Shown in pieces: positions 24,057-32,279 of a stretch of DNA of 64,000 bases. Positions within the stretch are counted from its first letter, which is position 1; every line of letters begins with the position of its first letter. The stretch is from positions 9,167-73,166 of the forward strand of contig CAKUDG010000017.1 of NCBI GenBank assembly GCA_934644965.1, given 5' to 3'. The notes beneath the pieces were generated by a model. The model searched no databases. It saw nothing but the letters and a program-made list of their open reading frames with translations, and was not told the DNA's origin. A program made the translations under genes and the position numbers. Source of the DNA: an uncultured Victivallales bacterium (GTDB taxonomy: Bacteria > Verrucomicrobiota > Lentisphaeria > Victivallales > UBA1829).

Positions 24057-25103
24057 ATGCGGAAACTGTTTTTCATCGGAATGCTGTTTTCTCTCTTTCA
24101 TTTTGTCAATCAGCTGGAGGCGGAGGATGATATGAAACCGTTGAAGGAAAAGGAAGAAAAACTGATCGAAATCTCGATGTACACGGCACGCGGAAACATG
24201 CCGGAACTCAAAAAGGCTCTGGCCGCCGGACTCGATGCCGGACTGAGCGTGAATGAGATCAAAGAAGTTCTTGTTCAGCTTTATGCGTATTGCGGCTTCC
24301 CGCGCAGTCTGAATGCGCTCGGGAACTTCATGGCGCTGCTGAACGAGCGCGAGGCGAAGGGAATCCGGGATGCCGCGGGAAAACTCCCCGGGCCGCTCCC
24401 GGAGGGAAAGAGCATTGACTTCGGAACCGCAAATCAGACAAAACTTTGCGGCGCGCCGGTCAAAGGCGCACTCTTTGAGTTTGCTCCGGCGATCGACGAG
24501 TATTTGAAGGCGCATCTCTTCGGCGACATCTTCAGCCGGGACAATCTCGACTGGCGGACCCGGGAACTTGCCACCATCGCCGCACTCGCCGCAATGGAGG
24601 GGGTCGAAAGCCAGCTTGCCTCGCATATTGCAATCGGCAAACATAATGGCGTAACCGAAGCCCAGATCAGCTGGATTCTCAAATTTATAAAAGGGAATTC
24701 CCTGAGCGCGTTCCCGCGCGGCGGAGCGAACACGGCGTATGCAAAATACTTCAGCGGCAAATCCTACCTTGCTCGCCTGACGAAAGACAACCGTCTGAAT
24801 GTTCCGCTTTCCAACGTGACCTTCGAGCCATCCTGCCGCAACAACTGGCACCGGCATACGGGCGGACAGCTTCTGATCGCGGTCGGAGGAATCGGCTTCT
24901 ATCAGGAACGCGGGAAAGAAGCCCGGAAACTTCTGCCCGGCGACATCGTCGAAATTCCGCCGGACGTCGATCACTGGCACGGCGCGGCTCCCGAGAGCTG
25001 GTTTTCGCACCTCGCGGTCGAATGCAATCCGGAAAGCAACAAAAACACCTGGCTCGAACCGGTTTCCGACGCCGATTACAGCAAGGCGACTTCAGGCAAA
25101 TGA
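24057..25103 (+). CDS. Exported carboxymuconolactone decarboxylase-like / cupin fusion
   Basis: 348 residues. A Sec signal peptide (about 1-22, MRKLFFIGMLFSLFHF then LEA) precedes two AhpD/CMD-type helical domains (about 30-110 with Cys79 in YAYCGFPRSLNAL, and 145-230 with WRTRELATIAALAAM) and a C-terminal cupin (255-325) with metal-ligand pattern NNWHRHTGG ... DHWHGA (His265, His267, His306, His308). Cytoplasmic relatives are annotated as CMD/cupin proteins of unclear role; neither CMD domain has the CxxC of AhpD peroxidases. It is the first gene of the LysR-divergent operon, and its stop overlaps the next start (ATGA). Confidence 0.85.
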   Translation: MRKLFFIGMLFSLFHFVNQLEAEDDMKPLKEKEEKLIEISMYTARGNMPELKKALAAGLDAGLSVNEIKEVLVQLYAYCGFPRSLNALGNFMALLNEREAKGIRDAAGKLPGPLPEGKSIDFGTANQTKLCGAPVKGALFEFAPAIDEYLKAHLFGDIFSRDNLDWRTRELATIAALAAMEGVESQLASHIAIGKHNGVTEAQISWILKFIKGNSLSAFPRGGANTAYAKYFSGKSYLARLTKDNRLNVPLSNVTFEPSCRNNWHRHTGGQLLIAVGGIGFYQERGKEARKLLPGDIVEIPPDVDHWHGAAPESWFSHLAVECNPESNKNTWLEPVSDADYSKATSGK

Positions 25104-25369
25104 AGATGGATTCGGAACACATGCAAGGAGAGAAAGATTTCTCTCTGCTCCGCAATCTCAGAGATGCCGGATGCGGACCGCTTCTGATTGAGAAAATCCT
25201 TGCCCTGCATGAAGACGGCAAAATCCGGGAAGAGATGCGTCTTCTGGCGGCACAGCGCGTCATTCTTCTGAAAAAAATGCATGCGGCACAGGAAAAGATT
25301 GATTGTCTGGATTATCTTGTCTTTCATCTGAGACAGGAAAGCACCATTCTCACAAGGAGGAAACAATGA
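25100..25369 (+). CDS. Small helical protein (MerR C-terminal-like)
   Basis: 89 residues starting MKMDSEHMQG. The sequence is charged and almost all helical: SLLRNLRDAGCGPLLIEKIL then EEMRLLAAQRVILLKKMHAAQEKIDCLDYLVFHL, similar to the dimerisation coiled coil of MerR regulators but without the DNA-binding half. It overlaps both neighbours by ATGA (25100-25103 and 25366-25369), so its dose is tied to theirs. It has no signal peptide, unlike the other operon products. It may modulate the operon or act as a chaperone; the function is unknown. Confidence 0.7.
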   Translation: MKMDSEHMQGEKDFSLLRNLRDAGCGPLLIEKILALHEDGKIREEMRLLAAQRVILLKKMHAAQEKIDCLDYLVFHLRQESTILTRRKQ

Positions 25370-25953
25370 AAAAGAAAACAATGGCACTGATGATGGCAGC
25401 CGCATTTTTCGGCGCGGCCGGATCCTCGGCGGAAAACGTGAAAATGCAGAAGGCGGAAACGGAGCCGGGCAAAATCCTGATCGCCTATTACTCGTGGAGC
25501 GGCAATACCCGTTACGCGGCGGAACAGATTCAGAAGATGACCGGGGGGACGATTTTTGAAATCAAACCAGCGAAGGCGTATCCGTCCGACTACAGCGCGT
25601 GCGTCGATCAGGCGAAACAGGAGTGCCGTGACGAGTTCAAACCGGAACTGGCAACGAAAGTCGCGGATTTTGCGAAATACGATGTCATCTTCGTCGGCAC
25701 GCCGAACTGGTGGAGCACGATGGCGCCTCCGGTTCGGAGCTTCCTCTCCAGCTATGACTTCAGCGGCAAGACCGTGATTCCCTTCGTCACCCACGGCAGC
25801 GGCGGGATGGCCCGCTGCGAGCGCGATATGCAGAAAGCCTGTCCGAAGGCGGCATTTTTCGGAAAGGGCGGCGCGTTCTCCGGCGGAAGCATCCGGAATG
25901 CGGGAGATGCTTTGCGCAAGTGGGTCGATGAAGTCGTGAAAATCCGCAAATAA
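25366..25953 (+). CDS. Exported flavodoxin
   Basis: 195 residues. A signal peptide (MKKKTMALMMAAAFFGAAG, cleavage near SSA) precedes a flavodoxin domain with the FMN phosphate loop SWSGNT (43-48), the isoalloxazine-side loop GTPNWWSTMAPPVRSF (111-126) and THGSGG near 143. Flavodoxins normally shuttle electrons in the cytoplasm, so an exported one needs either pre-folded or periplasmic FMN insertion. The start has AGGAGG directly upstream and overlaps the previous stop. Its neighbours suggest a periplasmic electron-transfer or quinone-reducing role. Confidence 0.88.
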   Translation: MKKKTMALMMAAAFFGAAGSSAENVKMQKAETEPGKILIAYYSWSGNTRYAAEQIQKMTGGTIFEIKPAKAYPSDYSACVDQAKQECRDEFKPELATKVADFAKYDVIFVGTPNWWSTMAPPVRSFLSSYDFSGKTVIPFVTHGSGGMARCERDMQKACPKAAFFGKGGAFSGGSIRNAGDALRKWVDEVVKIRK

Positions 25954-25973
25954 TCGGGAGGATTCCCACCACC

Positions 25974-27287
25974 ATGGCGAGAGTCTCAGGCAAAATCTCC
26001 CTGCTTCTCCTGACGCTGCTTGGCATTCTTCCCCTTGCCGCGGAAGATTCTGAAGATTTTTCAAAGGAGTCCATGACATTCCTTTCCGCACGTCCTGCCG
26101 GGGTACAGGAACAGAGCGCGCAGGCAGTACGCAATGCTCTTGACGGCAATCCCGAAGCATTGAATAAAATTCGCACCGGGATGCTTCAGGACACGGAAGC
26201 GCCCGCCGGGATCAGACTGGAGAACACCCATGTTGCCAATCGGAGAATCCGCTTCTATTTTCCCGGAAGCGTACCGGGAAAGGCGATCGTGCTTTATCTT
26301 CACGGCGGCGGCTGGACTCTCGGAGGATTGGAGGGGAGCGCCCGGTTCTGCGGCGATCTGGCAAAGGTCTCCGGGCTGGACGTGGCGACGCTCGACTACC
26401 GACTGGCTCCGGAACATCGCGCTCCCGCGGCGCTGGAGGACGTGCTTGCGGCAATCCGGATGCTCCGGGAGCGCGGATACCGGCGGATTTATCTTGCCGG
26501 CGACAGTGCTGGCGGCAATCTCGCCGCCAGCGCCGCATGGAAAGAGCGTTCGGGTATTGCGGGCGTAATCCTTTATTATCCGGTCGTGCTCGCGAAAAAC
26601 GACCGTTCGGAATCATGGAGGAAATACGGAAAGGGATTCGGACTGGACGGAAGCCTGATGGAGGCGTTCAACGAATCGTATGCGCCGGGCGTTCTCGCGG
26701 ACGATCCGGTGGTCTCTCCCCTGCTGGCAAAGGAGTTCTCCCTCTATCCGGAGACGCTGATCGTCGCGGCGGAGTGCGATGTGTTGCACGATCAGGGCAA
26801 GGCGTTTGCGGAACTTCTGAAAACGAACGGCATCCCGGTGACACATCGGACGCTTCCGGGGACGATTCATGCGTTCCTGACCTATCCGGGCATGGGAAAC
26901 GCGTATCAGAAAGGTGTGCGTCTCGCAGCGGAATTCCTGAAAAAAAAGGAGGCTCAAATGAAAAACTGCATTACGCCGGAGAGCATCGTGCGGATCTCGC
27001 GGATCGAAGTCGACCCCGCGCAGCTTCCGGAATATCTTGCGCTGGTGACCGAATGCGGACGCGAATCCATGGTGAAGGAGCCGGGCGTCTATATGATGTA
27101 TTCGATGCAGGAGAAAGCGCATCCGGAACGGATCACGATTCTGGAGATTTACGCGGACCGGGCCGCCTATGAGCATCATGTTCAGACGCCGCATTTTCAG
27201 AAGTACAAGCAAACAACGCTGAAAATGGTCAGGCAGCTGGATCTGCTCGATCAGAATCCGCTCGTCCCGGAAATGAGGATGAAGTGA
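25974..27287 (+). CDS. Exported alpha/beta hydrolase (HSL family) fused to an ABM-like domain
   Basis: 437 residues. Signal peptide about 1-23. The hydrolase domain (about 70-325) has the oxyanion motif LHGGGW (110-113), nucleophile Ser178 in GDSAGG, and candidate acid and His in ECDVLHDQG (about 269) and GTIHAF (His299), the hormone-sensitive-lipase pattern. After AQMKNC at 327-332 comes a separate ferredoxin-like domain (about 335-425, SIVRISRIEVDPAQLPEYL) of the antibiotic biosynthesis monooxygenase/heme-degrading type. An esterase joined to an ABM domain suggests sequential attack on an aromatic or quinone ester; this is inference. Confidence 0.85.
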   Translation: MARVSGKISLLLLTLLGILPLAAEDSEDFSKESMTFLSARPAGVQEQSAQAVRNALDGNPEALNKIRTGMLQDTEAPAGIRLENTHVANRRIRFYFPGSVPGKAIVLYLHGGGWTLGGLEGSARFCGDLAKVSGLDVATLDYRLAPEHRAPAALEDVLAAIRMLRERGYRRIYLAGDSAGGNLAASAAWKERSGIAGVILYYPVVLAKNDRSESWRKYGKGFGLDGSLMEAFNESYAPGVLADDPVVSPLLAKEFSLYPETLIVAAECDVLHDQGKAFAELLKTNGIPVTHRTLPGTIHAFLTYPGMGNAYQKGVRLAAEFLKKKEAQMKNCITPESIVRISRIEVDPAQLPEYLALVTECGRESMVKEPGVYMMYSMQEKAHPERITILEIYADRAAYEHHVQTPHFQKYKQTTLKMVRQLDLLDQNPLVPEMRMK

Positions 27288-27291
27288 TGCC

Positions 27292-27942
27292 ATGGACAGA
27301 CGCGAATTTCTGAAAATGACACTGGCGGCAACGGCAGCTCTCGCCGGGAGTGCTGTTCTCGGAGGCACTCTGACACATGCAACCACAAACAGGAAAGGTG
27401 GAAAGATGAAAATACTGGTAATCACCGGCAGTCCCCGGAAGAACGGGAATTCCAGCACGCTTGCGGAACACTTCATCCGGGGAGCGGAAGAGGCCGGACA
27501 CGAAGTCGTCCGTTTCGATGCCGCGTTCAAGGAGGTGCATCCCTGTATCGCCTGCAACAAATGCGGCATGAACGGAGAATGTGTGTTCAAGGACGATTTT
27601 GAATTTGTCCGGAAACACATCGTTGATGCCGGGATGCTTGTGTTCGCCACCCCGATGTATTACTTCGGCATTTCCGCACAGATCAAAGCGGTGATCGACC
27701 GTTTCTATGCGATCAACGGCTCGATCCATGTCCCGAAAAAAGCCGCGCTCCTGATGACCTATGCCGACACAGGCGCCCGGAAAGCGGAAGCGATTCTGTC
27801 GCATTATCAAACGCTTCTGGGCTATCTGGGCTGGAGTGATGCGGGGCAGGTAATCGCCCCGGGCGTCTGGCAGGCAGGCGCGGTCCATCATACAAAGTAT
27901 CCGGAACAGGCGTATCGGCTTGGGAAAAGCATCCGGCAGTGA
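27292..27942 (+). CDS. Tat-exported NAD(P)H-dependent FMN reductase / iron-sulfur-flavoprotein-like
   Basis: 216 residues. The N-terminus MDRREFLKMTLAATAALAG is a twin-arginine signal. The mature part begins MKILVITGSPRKNGNSSTL, the FMN-binding loop of the flavodoxin-like reductases, and has CIACNKCGMNGEC (Cys85, 88, 91, 97), the compact cysteine motif of iron-sulfur flavoproteins, which may hold a 4Fe-4S cluster. Tat export fits a protein that folds with its cofactors before transport. It starts 4 nt after the previous stop. Confidence 0.88.
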   Translation: MDRREFLKMTLAATAALAGSAVLGGTLTHATTNRKGGKMKILVITGSPRKNGNSSTLAEHFIRGAEEAGHEVVRFDAAFKEVHPCIACNKCGMNGECVFKDDFEFVRKHIVDAGMLVFATPMYYFGISAQIKAVIDRFYAINGSIHVPKKAALLMTYADTGARKAEAILSHYQTLLGYLGWSDAGQVIAPGVWQAGAVHHTKYPEQAYRLGKSIRQ

Positions 27943-28022
27943 ACGGGTGGGATTTCATCCGGTCACGGAAGAATCTTTCTCTCTCAGAAAACCAGTTATT
28001 GCAAGGAGGAGGAAACACGCGT

Positions 28023-29051
28023 ATGAACAGACGTGAATTCCTGAAAAGCATTTTGACGTTTTCCGCTCTTTTCCCGATCTCCCGACTTCTGGCGGGAACC
28101 GCAGCAGGGACTTCCGCCTCCGCAGGCACCGGCGCAAGCGCGGGCGCAGCCCCGGGAAAGGAGGGGATCCCGAAGGTGTATTTCACTTCGGAAATCTCTC
28201 CGGAATCCGTGATCCGCATGTACGGGGTTCTGGGGCTTCCGCTGCCGGGGAAGGTGGCGGTGAAGGTGCATTCCGGGGAAAAAGGGAATCAGAATTATCT
28301 TCGTCCGGAATTTCTGCGTCCGATGGTGGAAGCGGTCAGGGGGACGGTCGTGGAGTGCAACACCGCGTACGAGGGAGAGCGGAATTCCACAGGGAAACAC
28401 CGGAAACTCCTGGAGGAGCATGGATGGACGAAGCTCTTCCATGTCGATCTGATGGATGCTGAAGGACCCGATATGGAACTGCCCGTTTCCGGGGGAAAGA
28501 TCCTGAAACGCAATTACGTCGGGAAGAATATGGCGAACTACAACTCCATGCTGGTGCTCTCGCATTTCAAGGGGCATCCGGTTGCGGGGTACGGCGGAGC
28601 GCTGAAACAGCTTTCCATCGGCTGCGCTTCGACCCGGGGGAAAGCGCTGATCCATTCGGGCGGAGTATCCGGAGACCAGGTGGAATGCTGGAATCACATG
28701 GCTTCTCCTGAGGTGTTCGGAGATGCCATGGCGGAAGCGGCGGGGACAATCGTCGATTATTTCAAGGGCAGAATCGCCTTTGTCAATATGCTCTGCAATC
28801 TTTCAGTCGACTGCGACTGCTGTGCCGTGGCGGAAAATCCCTGCATGAAGGATATCGGAATCCTTTCCTCTGCCGACCCCGTCGCGCTCGATCAGGCATG
28901 CATGGATCTGATCCGCAACTCAAACGATCCCGGGCGCGATCATTTTCTTGAGCGGGTGGACTCCCGGAAAGGAACCCGGGTCATCGACAGCGCCGCGGCA
29001 GGAGGAGTCGGGAAGAAACAATACCATCTCGTCAGAATCGCCTCCTCCTGA
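28023..29051 (+). CDS. Tat-exported DUF362 domain protein
   Basis: 342 residues. A twin-arginine signal (MNRREFLKSILTFSALF) is followed by an Ala/Gly/Ser/Thr-rich linker (about 25-45) and a DUF362 domain starting IPKVYFTSEISPESVIRM, with HFKGHPVAGYGGALKQLSIGC and a Cys-rich SVDCDCCAVAENPC. DUF362 proteins are often near or fused to 4Fe-4S ferredoxins and may handle clusters or flavins. A strong AGGAGGAGG site lies upstream; the gap to the previous gene is 80 nt. It is the last gene of the presumed LysR-controlled operon. Confidence 0.85.
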   Translation: MNRREFLKSILTFSALFPISRLLAGTAAGTSASAGTGASAGAAPGKEGIPKVYFTSEISPESVIRMYGVLGLPLPGKVAVKVHSGEKGNQNYLRPEFLRPMVEAVRGTVVECNTAYEGERNSTGKHRKLLEEHGWTKLFHVDLMDAEGPDMELPVSGGKILKRNYVGKNMANYNSMLVLSHFKGHPVAGYGGALKQLSIGCASTRGKALIHSGGVSGDQVECWNHMASPEVFGDAMAEAAGTIVDYFKGRIAFVNMLCNLSVDCDCCAVAENPCMKDIGILSSADPVALDQACMDLIRNSNDPGRDHFLERVDSRKGTRVIDSAAAGGVGKKQYHLVRIASS

Positions 29052-29240
29052 ACTTTCACCTTTCCCCGGGCGCTTGTCTCCTCCTCCTCCATTCCCCGCG
29101 TCCGGGGGCGCGCTTTCCGCTGCTGGGAAAATAGGCCGAAGCGGAAGAAGAGCTTCCCCTCCCCCGGGAAAGAGAACCGTGCGGAAGATGGATCCGACGG
29201 GTCGGAACAGACAGTTTCAGGAAGACGCTCTTTCAGAGAT

Positions 29241-32200
29241 TCAGAACCTCTTTCTTCCTTTTTCCTTTGCCCGGGCGAGGGCGGAGGAGAGAGAACGTTT
29301 TTCCTGAGATAGGCGGTTTTCTCCAGGGGATCCGGAGCTTTTCCCATCTCCGCTTCCTCCGGGAATCCCGGAGCCCGGAGTCAGGGCGGGAGGATGAGCG
29401 GACTCCTTCCCTCCGTTTCCGCTTTCCGCCCCCTTTTCTTCTTCGGGATCGGAGAGGGGCTTCCCCTGACGTTTCCGGAGACGCGGGAGCCGGAGCGGCC
29501 AGAAATTGCGTCTGCCTTTTTCTGTTCCGTCCGTTTTTTTTCTTTCTTTTCTTTCCCCTGCATCCGCATTCGTTGCAATGGCTTCTTTTATCTGCCGGAG
29601 GATCGGGAGCCTTCCCAGTCCGAGACGGAGCCAGGCGATTTCCAGCAACAGAAACAGCGCCGCCAGAAACGCCGCAAGATGATGAAGTGGAAGGCTTCTT
29701 TGCTGCGGGCGGATATCCCGGAAGATTCCCTCCATGTCCAGACGTTCCTTCCCGCCGGTGGTTTCCGCGATGCGTTCGAGCGTTTTCCTGCCGCGTGCGG
29801 GATCGGTTTCAGGGCGGAACTCCTCCGGATAAATCCGGGTGAACACGCCCGCAGGAACGGCATGGGAACCGGAAAGTGGCGAAGAGAGGGACGAGGAGAA
29901 AGACGAGGACGCATCCGGCGCAGATTTTTCCTCTCTGAATCGTGTTTCCACAAAGCAGGAAAGAATTCCCGATTCGGGGAGGGGGATCTGACAACGCAAA
30001 GTATCTTTGGTGCTCCATTCAAAGGGGAAAGACCTGCTTTCCGTTGTTTCCGCATCTTCATGAATTGTGCGGAGTTCAGGCAGGGAGATGAAAGGGTCCC
30101 GCTTCCGGTCCGGATCGAGTTCCAGCGTGATGAGCGCAGAGCCGTTCAGGGATTCGGAACGAACGAAGAACGCGTCTCCGGGGAGGTCTTCCGCTTTTCC
30201 TGCGAGCCAGCGGAGAACGGAAAGGTAGATTTCCGAACTTCCCTTCCAGGCGGCAAAGGGGCCGGAAAATTCGCCGTCGACTTCATTTGTGAAGACGGCC
30301 ACGCGCCCGCATCCCCGCTGCCAGAATGCCATGACCGGAGCCCGGAAGGAATCGCCCGTAATGAGTCCGGCGGATGCGCCGGGCTTGAGATAGGTGAGAT
30401 TGAATCCGCCGATATCCGGAGGATCTCCGGGAGGTGGAGGCAGGAGGAGGAGGAGATCTTCCGATTTCAGGACAGGTGTCCGATCCGTCTGAAACGCGTT
30501 GCGGAAGATGCTGATCGCCTCCTGGGAGAAGAGGCGCGGCAGTTCCATGGGTGTTTCCGCGAAATGGAGATTGCCGCCGCCGAGTTCGGCGATTTCACTC
30601 AGGAGCTGGGCGTCCGAGTCCAAAGGGGTCCCGAGCCCGATGACGCTCAGGGTGATGCCGTTGGAGCGGAGGTGCCCGATGAGTTTTCTGTATTCGCCCG
30701 GCTCCTCTGAATCCGAGGCGTCTGCAAAAAGAATGATGTGCCGTGTGCCCGATTCCTCCGTCAGGAGCATGGCGGCCGCCCGGCTCAGGGCTTCAAAGAC
30801 GTAGATTCCTCCGCCCATTGCCTGGATCTGGCGGATTCTGCCTGCCAGGGAGGGCTTTTCGTCTTCCCTGACCGCGACGAGAGGCAGAACAACGTGAGCT
30901 TTGGAGTCAACCGCCAGGACTCCAATCCTGTCTCCATCGGAGAGCAGCTCCAGAAGAGAGGCCGTTCCGTGATTGGCAAGGTCCATTTTCGTCCGGCCGT
31001 CCGGAGTTCCCGCGGACATGCTTCCGCTCCGGTCGAGAGCCACGATCACCGAGGTCTTCAGACGGCGATGCTCCTTCCGCAGCTCCATGCTCACCGGCAG
31101 CACGGACTCCAGAGGAGAGGCAAAATACCCTCCGGTTCCGAAACTTGTACGTCCTCCGGTCATCATCAGCGCTCCACCGGCGTCCTCCACAAAGTGCTTC
31201 AAGGCGGTCTGTCCGCGGAATCCGATTTTGTCCGCGGGGACGTTCTCAAGCACCACCGCGCTGAAACGGGAGAGGACGGCGGAAGTCCATTCCATTTTTT
31301 CCGGCGGGATGGCCAGAACGCTGAGACCTCCCTCCCGGGCCAGCTCCGGGAAGCGCGACTGCCCGGCCCCGACGATCAAAACCGGTTTCGGCCCGTCCAC
31401 CCGGGTCACCGCCCGTGCAACATTGTTTTCCGGATGCGGATCCCCCGCAGCCGGGCCGATCTGTAAACGGTAGACGGCGTTCCCCGCACGCTCGATCCTG
31501 TCCTGGAAAGACAGGCGGTGTGTTCCCGCTTTCAGGGGAATCTTCCCGGAGGCGACAACGGTTTCCGTATCGCGCGTCAGCTGATATTCCAGAATCCCGT
31601 CCGCAGGCAGAATGACCGAAGCTGAAAACTGGAAGGCCTCTCCGGGCGCGCTTTCCAGAGGCGCGTCCAGTGAAAGCACCGCCATGTCGTTCCCGGAAGA
31701 GGCGGAATCCATGAGACGGTAGTCGATCGGAATTCCGCGTCCCGCGGCCAGGGCGGCCGCGTCGAAAGGCGGAACCCCGTTCCAGAGTCCGTCGCTCAGA
31801 ATGAGAATCCTCCCCCCGCCTGCTGCTCTCCATCCCGGCGCTTCCGCTCCTCCCCCTGTGAAGGCCAGAGCTTTTTCCAGCGCGTCCGCCAGATTGGAGG
31901 AAGTTCCCGAATGCCAGGCTCTGAAATTTTCAAATGCGCTGTCTTCCGCAGATTTCTCCAATGCGCTTTCCCCGGAAAAGGAAAACAGTACAAGGCGGTC
32001 CTGCGGAGAACGGGTTTTCTCCAGAATCCCGATCAGTTCCTTCTGATGTTCCCCCGCTTCCGGAGACAGGGACAAAGAACGGTCCGCCAGCACGAGAAGA
32101 GTCCCTCCCGGACGCTCCAGGCAGAGCCTCGGCTCCGCCAGCGCCAGAATGACCAGGATCATCCCAGCAAAACGCAAAAGATCCGGAATCTTTTCCCGGG

Positions 32201-32279
32201 TCCGCAGAAAGAAATACCACCCCGGAATCACCGGGAGCAGCAGTATCAGCCAGAAGGAGGAGAGAAATTCAAGATGCAT
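29241..32279 (-). CDS. Large membrane protein with von Willebrand factor A domain
   Basis: 1012 residues. Two N-terminal membrane helices (about 8-25 and 35-50) precede a first, degenerate VWA-like region, a beta-sandwich, a class I amidotransferase-like segment (VLIVGAGQSRFPEL ... MMTGGRTSFGTGGY) and a full VWA domain with MIDAS residues VALDRSGSMSAG (about 420). Further TM helix near 900 (LAAFLAALFLLLEIAWL), then a low-complexity charged, Gly/Ser/Lys-rich tail. Such proteins sit beside BatA-like genes in MoxR-associated loci and are thought to act in envelope protein maturation. Its start overlaps the end of the upstream VWA gene by 11 nt. No MoxR or DUF58 gene is in the window. Confidence 0.8.
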   Translation of the reverse strand: MHLEFLSSFWLILLLPVIPGWYFFLRTREKIPDLLRFAGMILVILALAEPRLCLERPGGTLLVLADRSLSLSPEAGEHQKELIGILEKTRSPQDRLVLFSFSGESALEKSAEDSAFENFRAWHSGTSSNLADALEKALAFTGGGAEAPGWRAAGGGRILILSDGLWNGVPPFDAAALAAGRGIPIDYRLMDSASSGNDMAVLSLDAPLESAPGEAFQFSASVILPADGILEYQLTRDTETVVASGKIPLKAGTHRLSFQDRIERAGNAVYRLQIGPAAGDPHPENNVARAVTRVDGPKPVLIVGAGQSRFPELAREGGLSVLAIPPEKMEWTSAVLSRFSAVVLENVPADKIGFRGQTALKHFVEDAGGALMMTGGRTSFGTGGYFASPLESVLPVSMELRKEHRRLKTSVIVALDRSGSMSAGTPDGRTKMDLANHGTASLLELLSDGDRIGVLAVDSKAHVVLPLVAVREDEKPSLAGRIRQIQAMGGGIYVFEALSRAAAMLLTEESGTRHIILFADASDSEEPGEYRKLIGHLRSNGITLSVIGLGTPLDSDAQLLSEIAELGGGNLHFAETPMELPRLFSQEAISIFRNAFQTDRTPVLKSEDLLLLLPPPPGDPPDIGGFNLTYLKPGASAGLITGDSFRAPVMAFWQRGCGRVAVFTNEVDGEFSGPFAAWKGSSEIYLSVLRWLAGKAEDLPGDAFFVRSESLNGSALITLELDPDRKRDPFISLPELRTIHEDAETTESRSFPFEWSTKDTLRCQIPLPESGILSCFVETRFREEKSAPDASSSFSSSLSSPLSGSHAVPAGVFTRIYPEEFRPETDPARGRKTLERIAETTGGKERLDMEGIFRDIRPQQRSLPLHHLAAFLAALFLLLEIAWLRLGLGRLPILRQIKEAIATNADAGERKERKKTDGTEKGRRNFWPLRLPRLRKRQGKPLSDPEEEKGAESGNGGKESAHPPALTPGSGIPGGSGDGKSSGSPGENRLSQEKRSLSSALARAKEKGRKRF

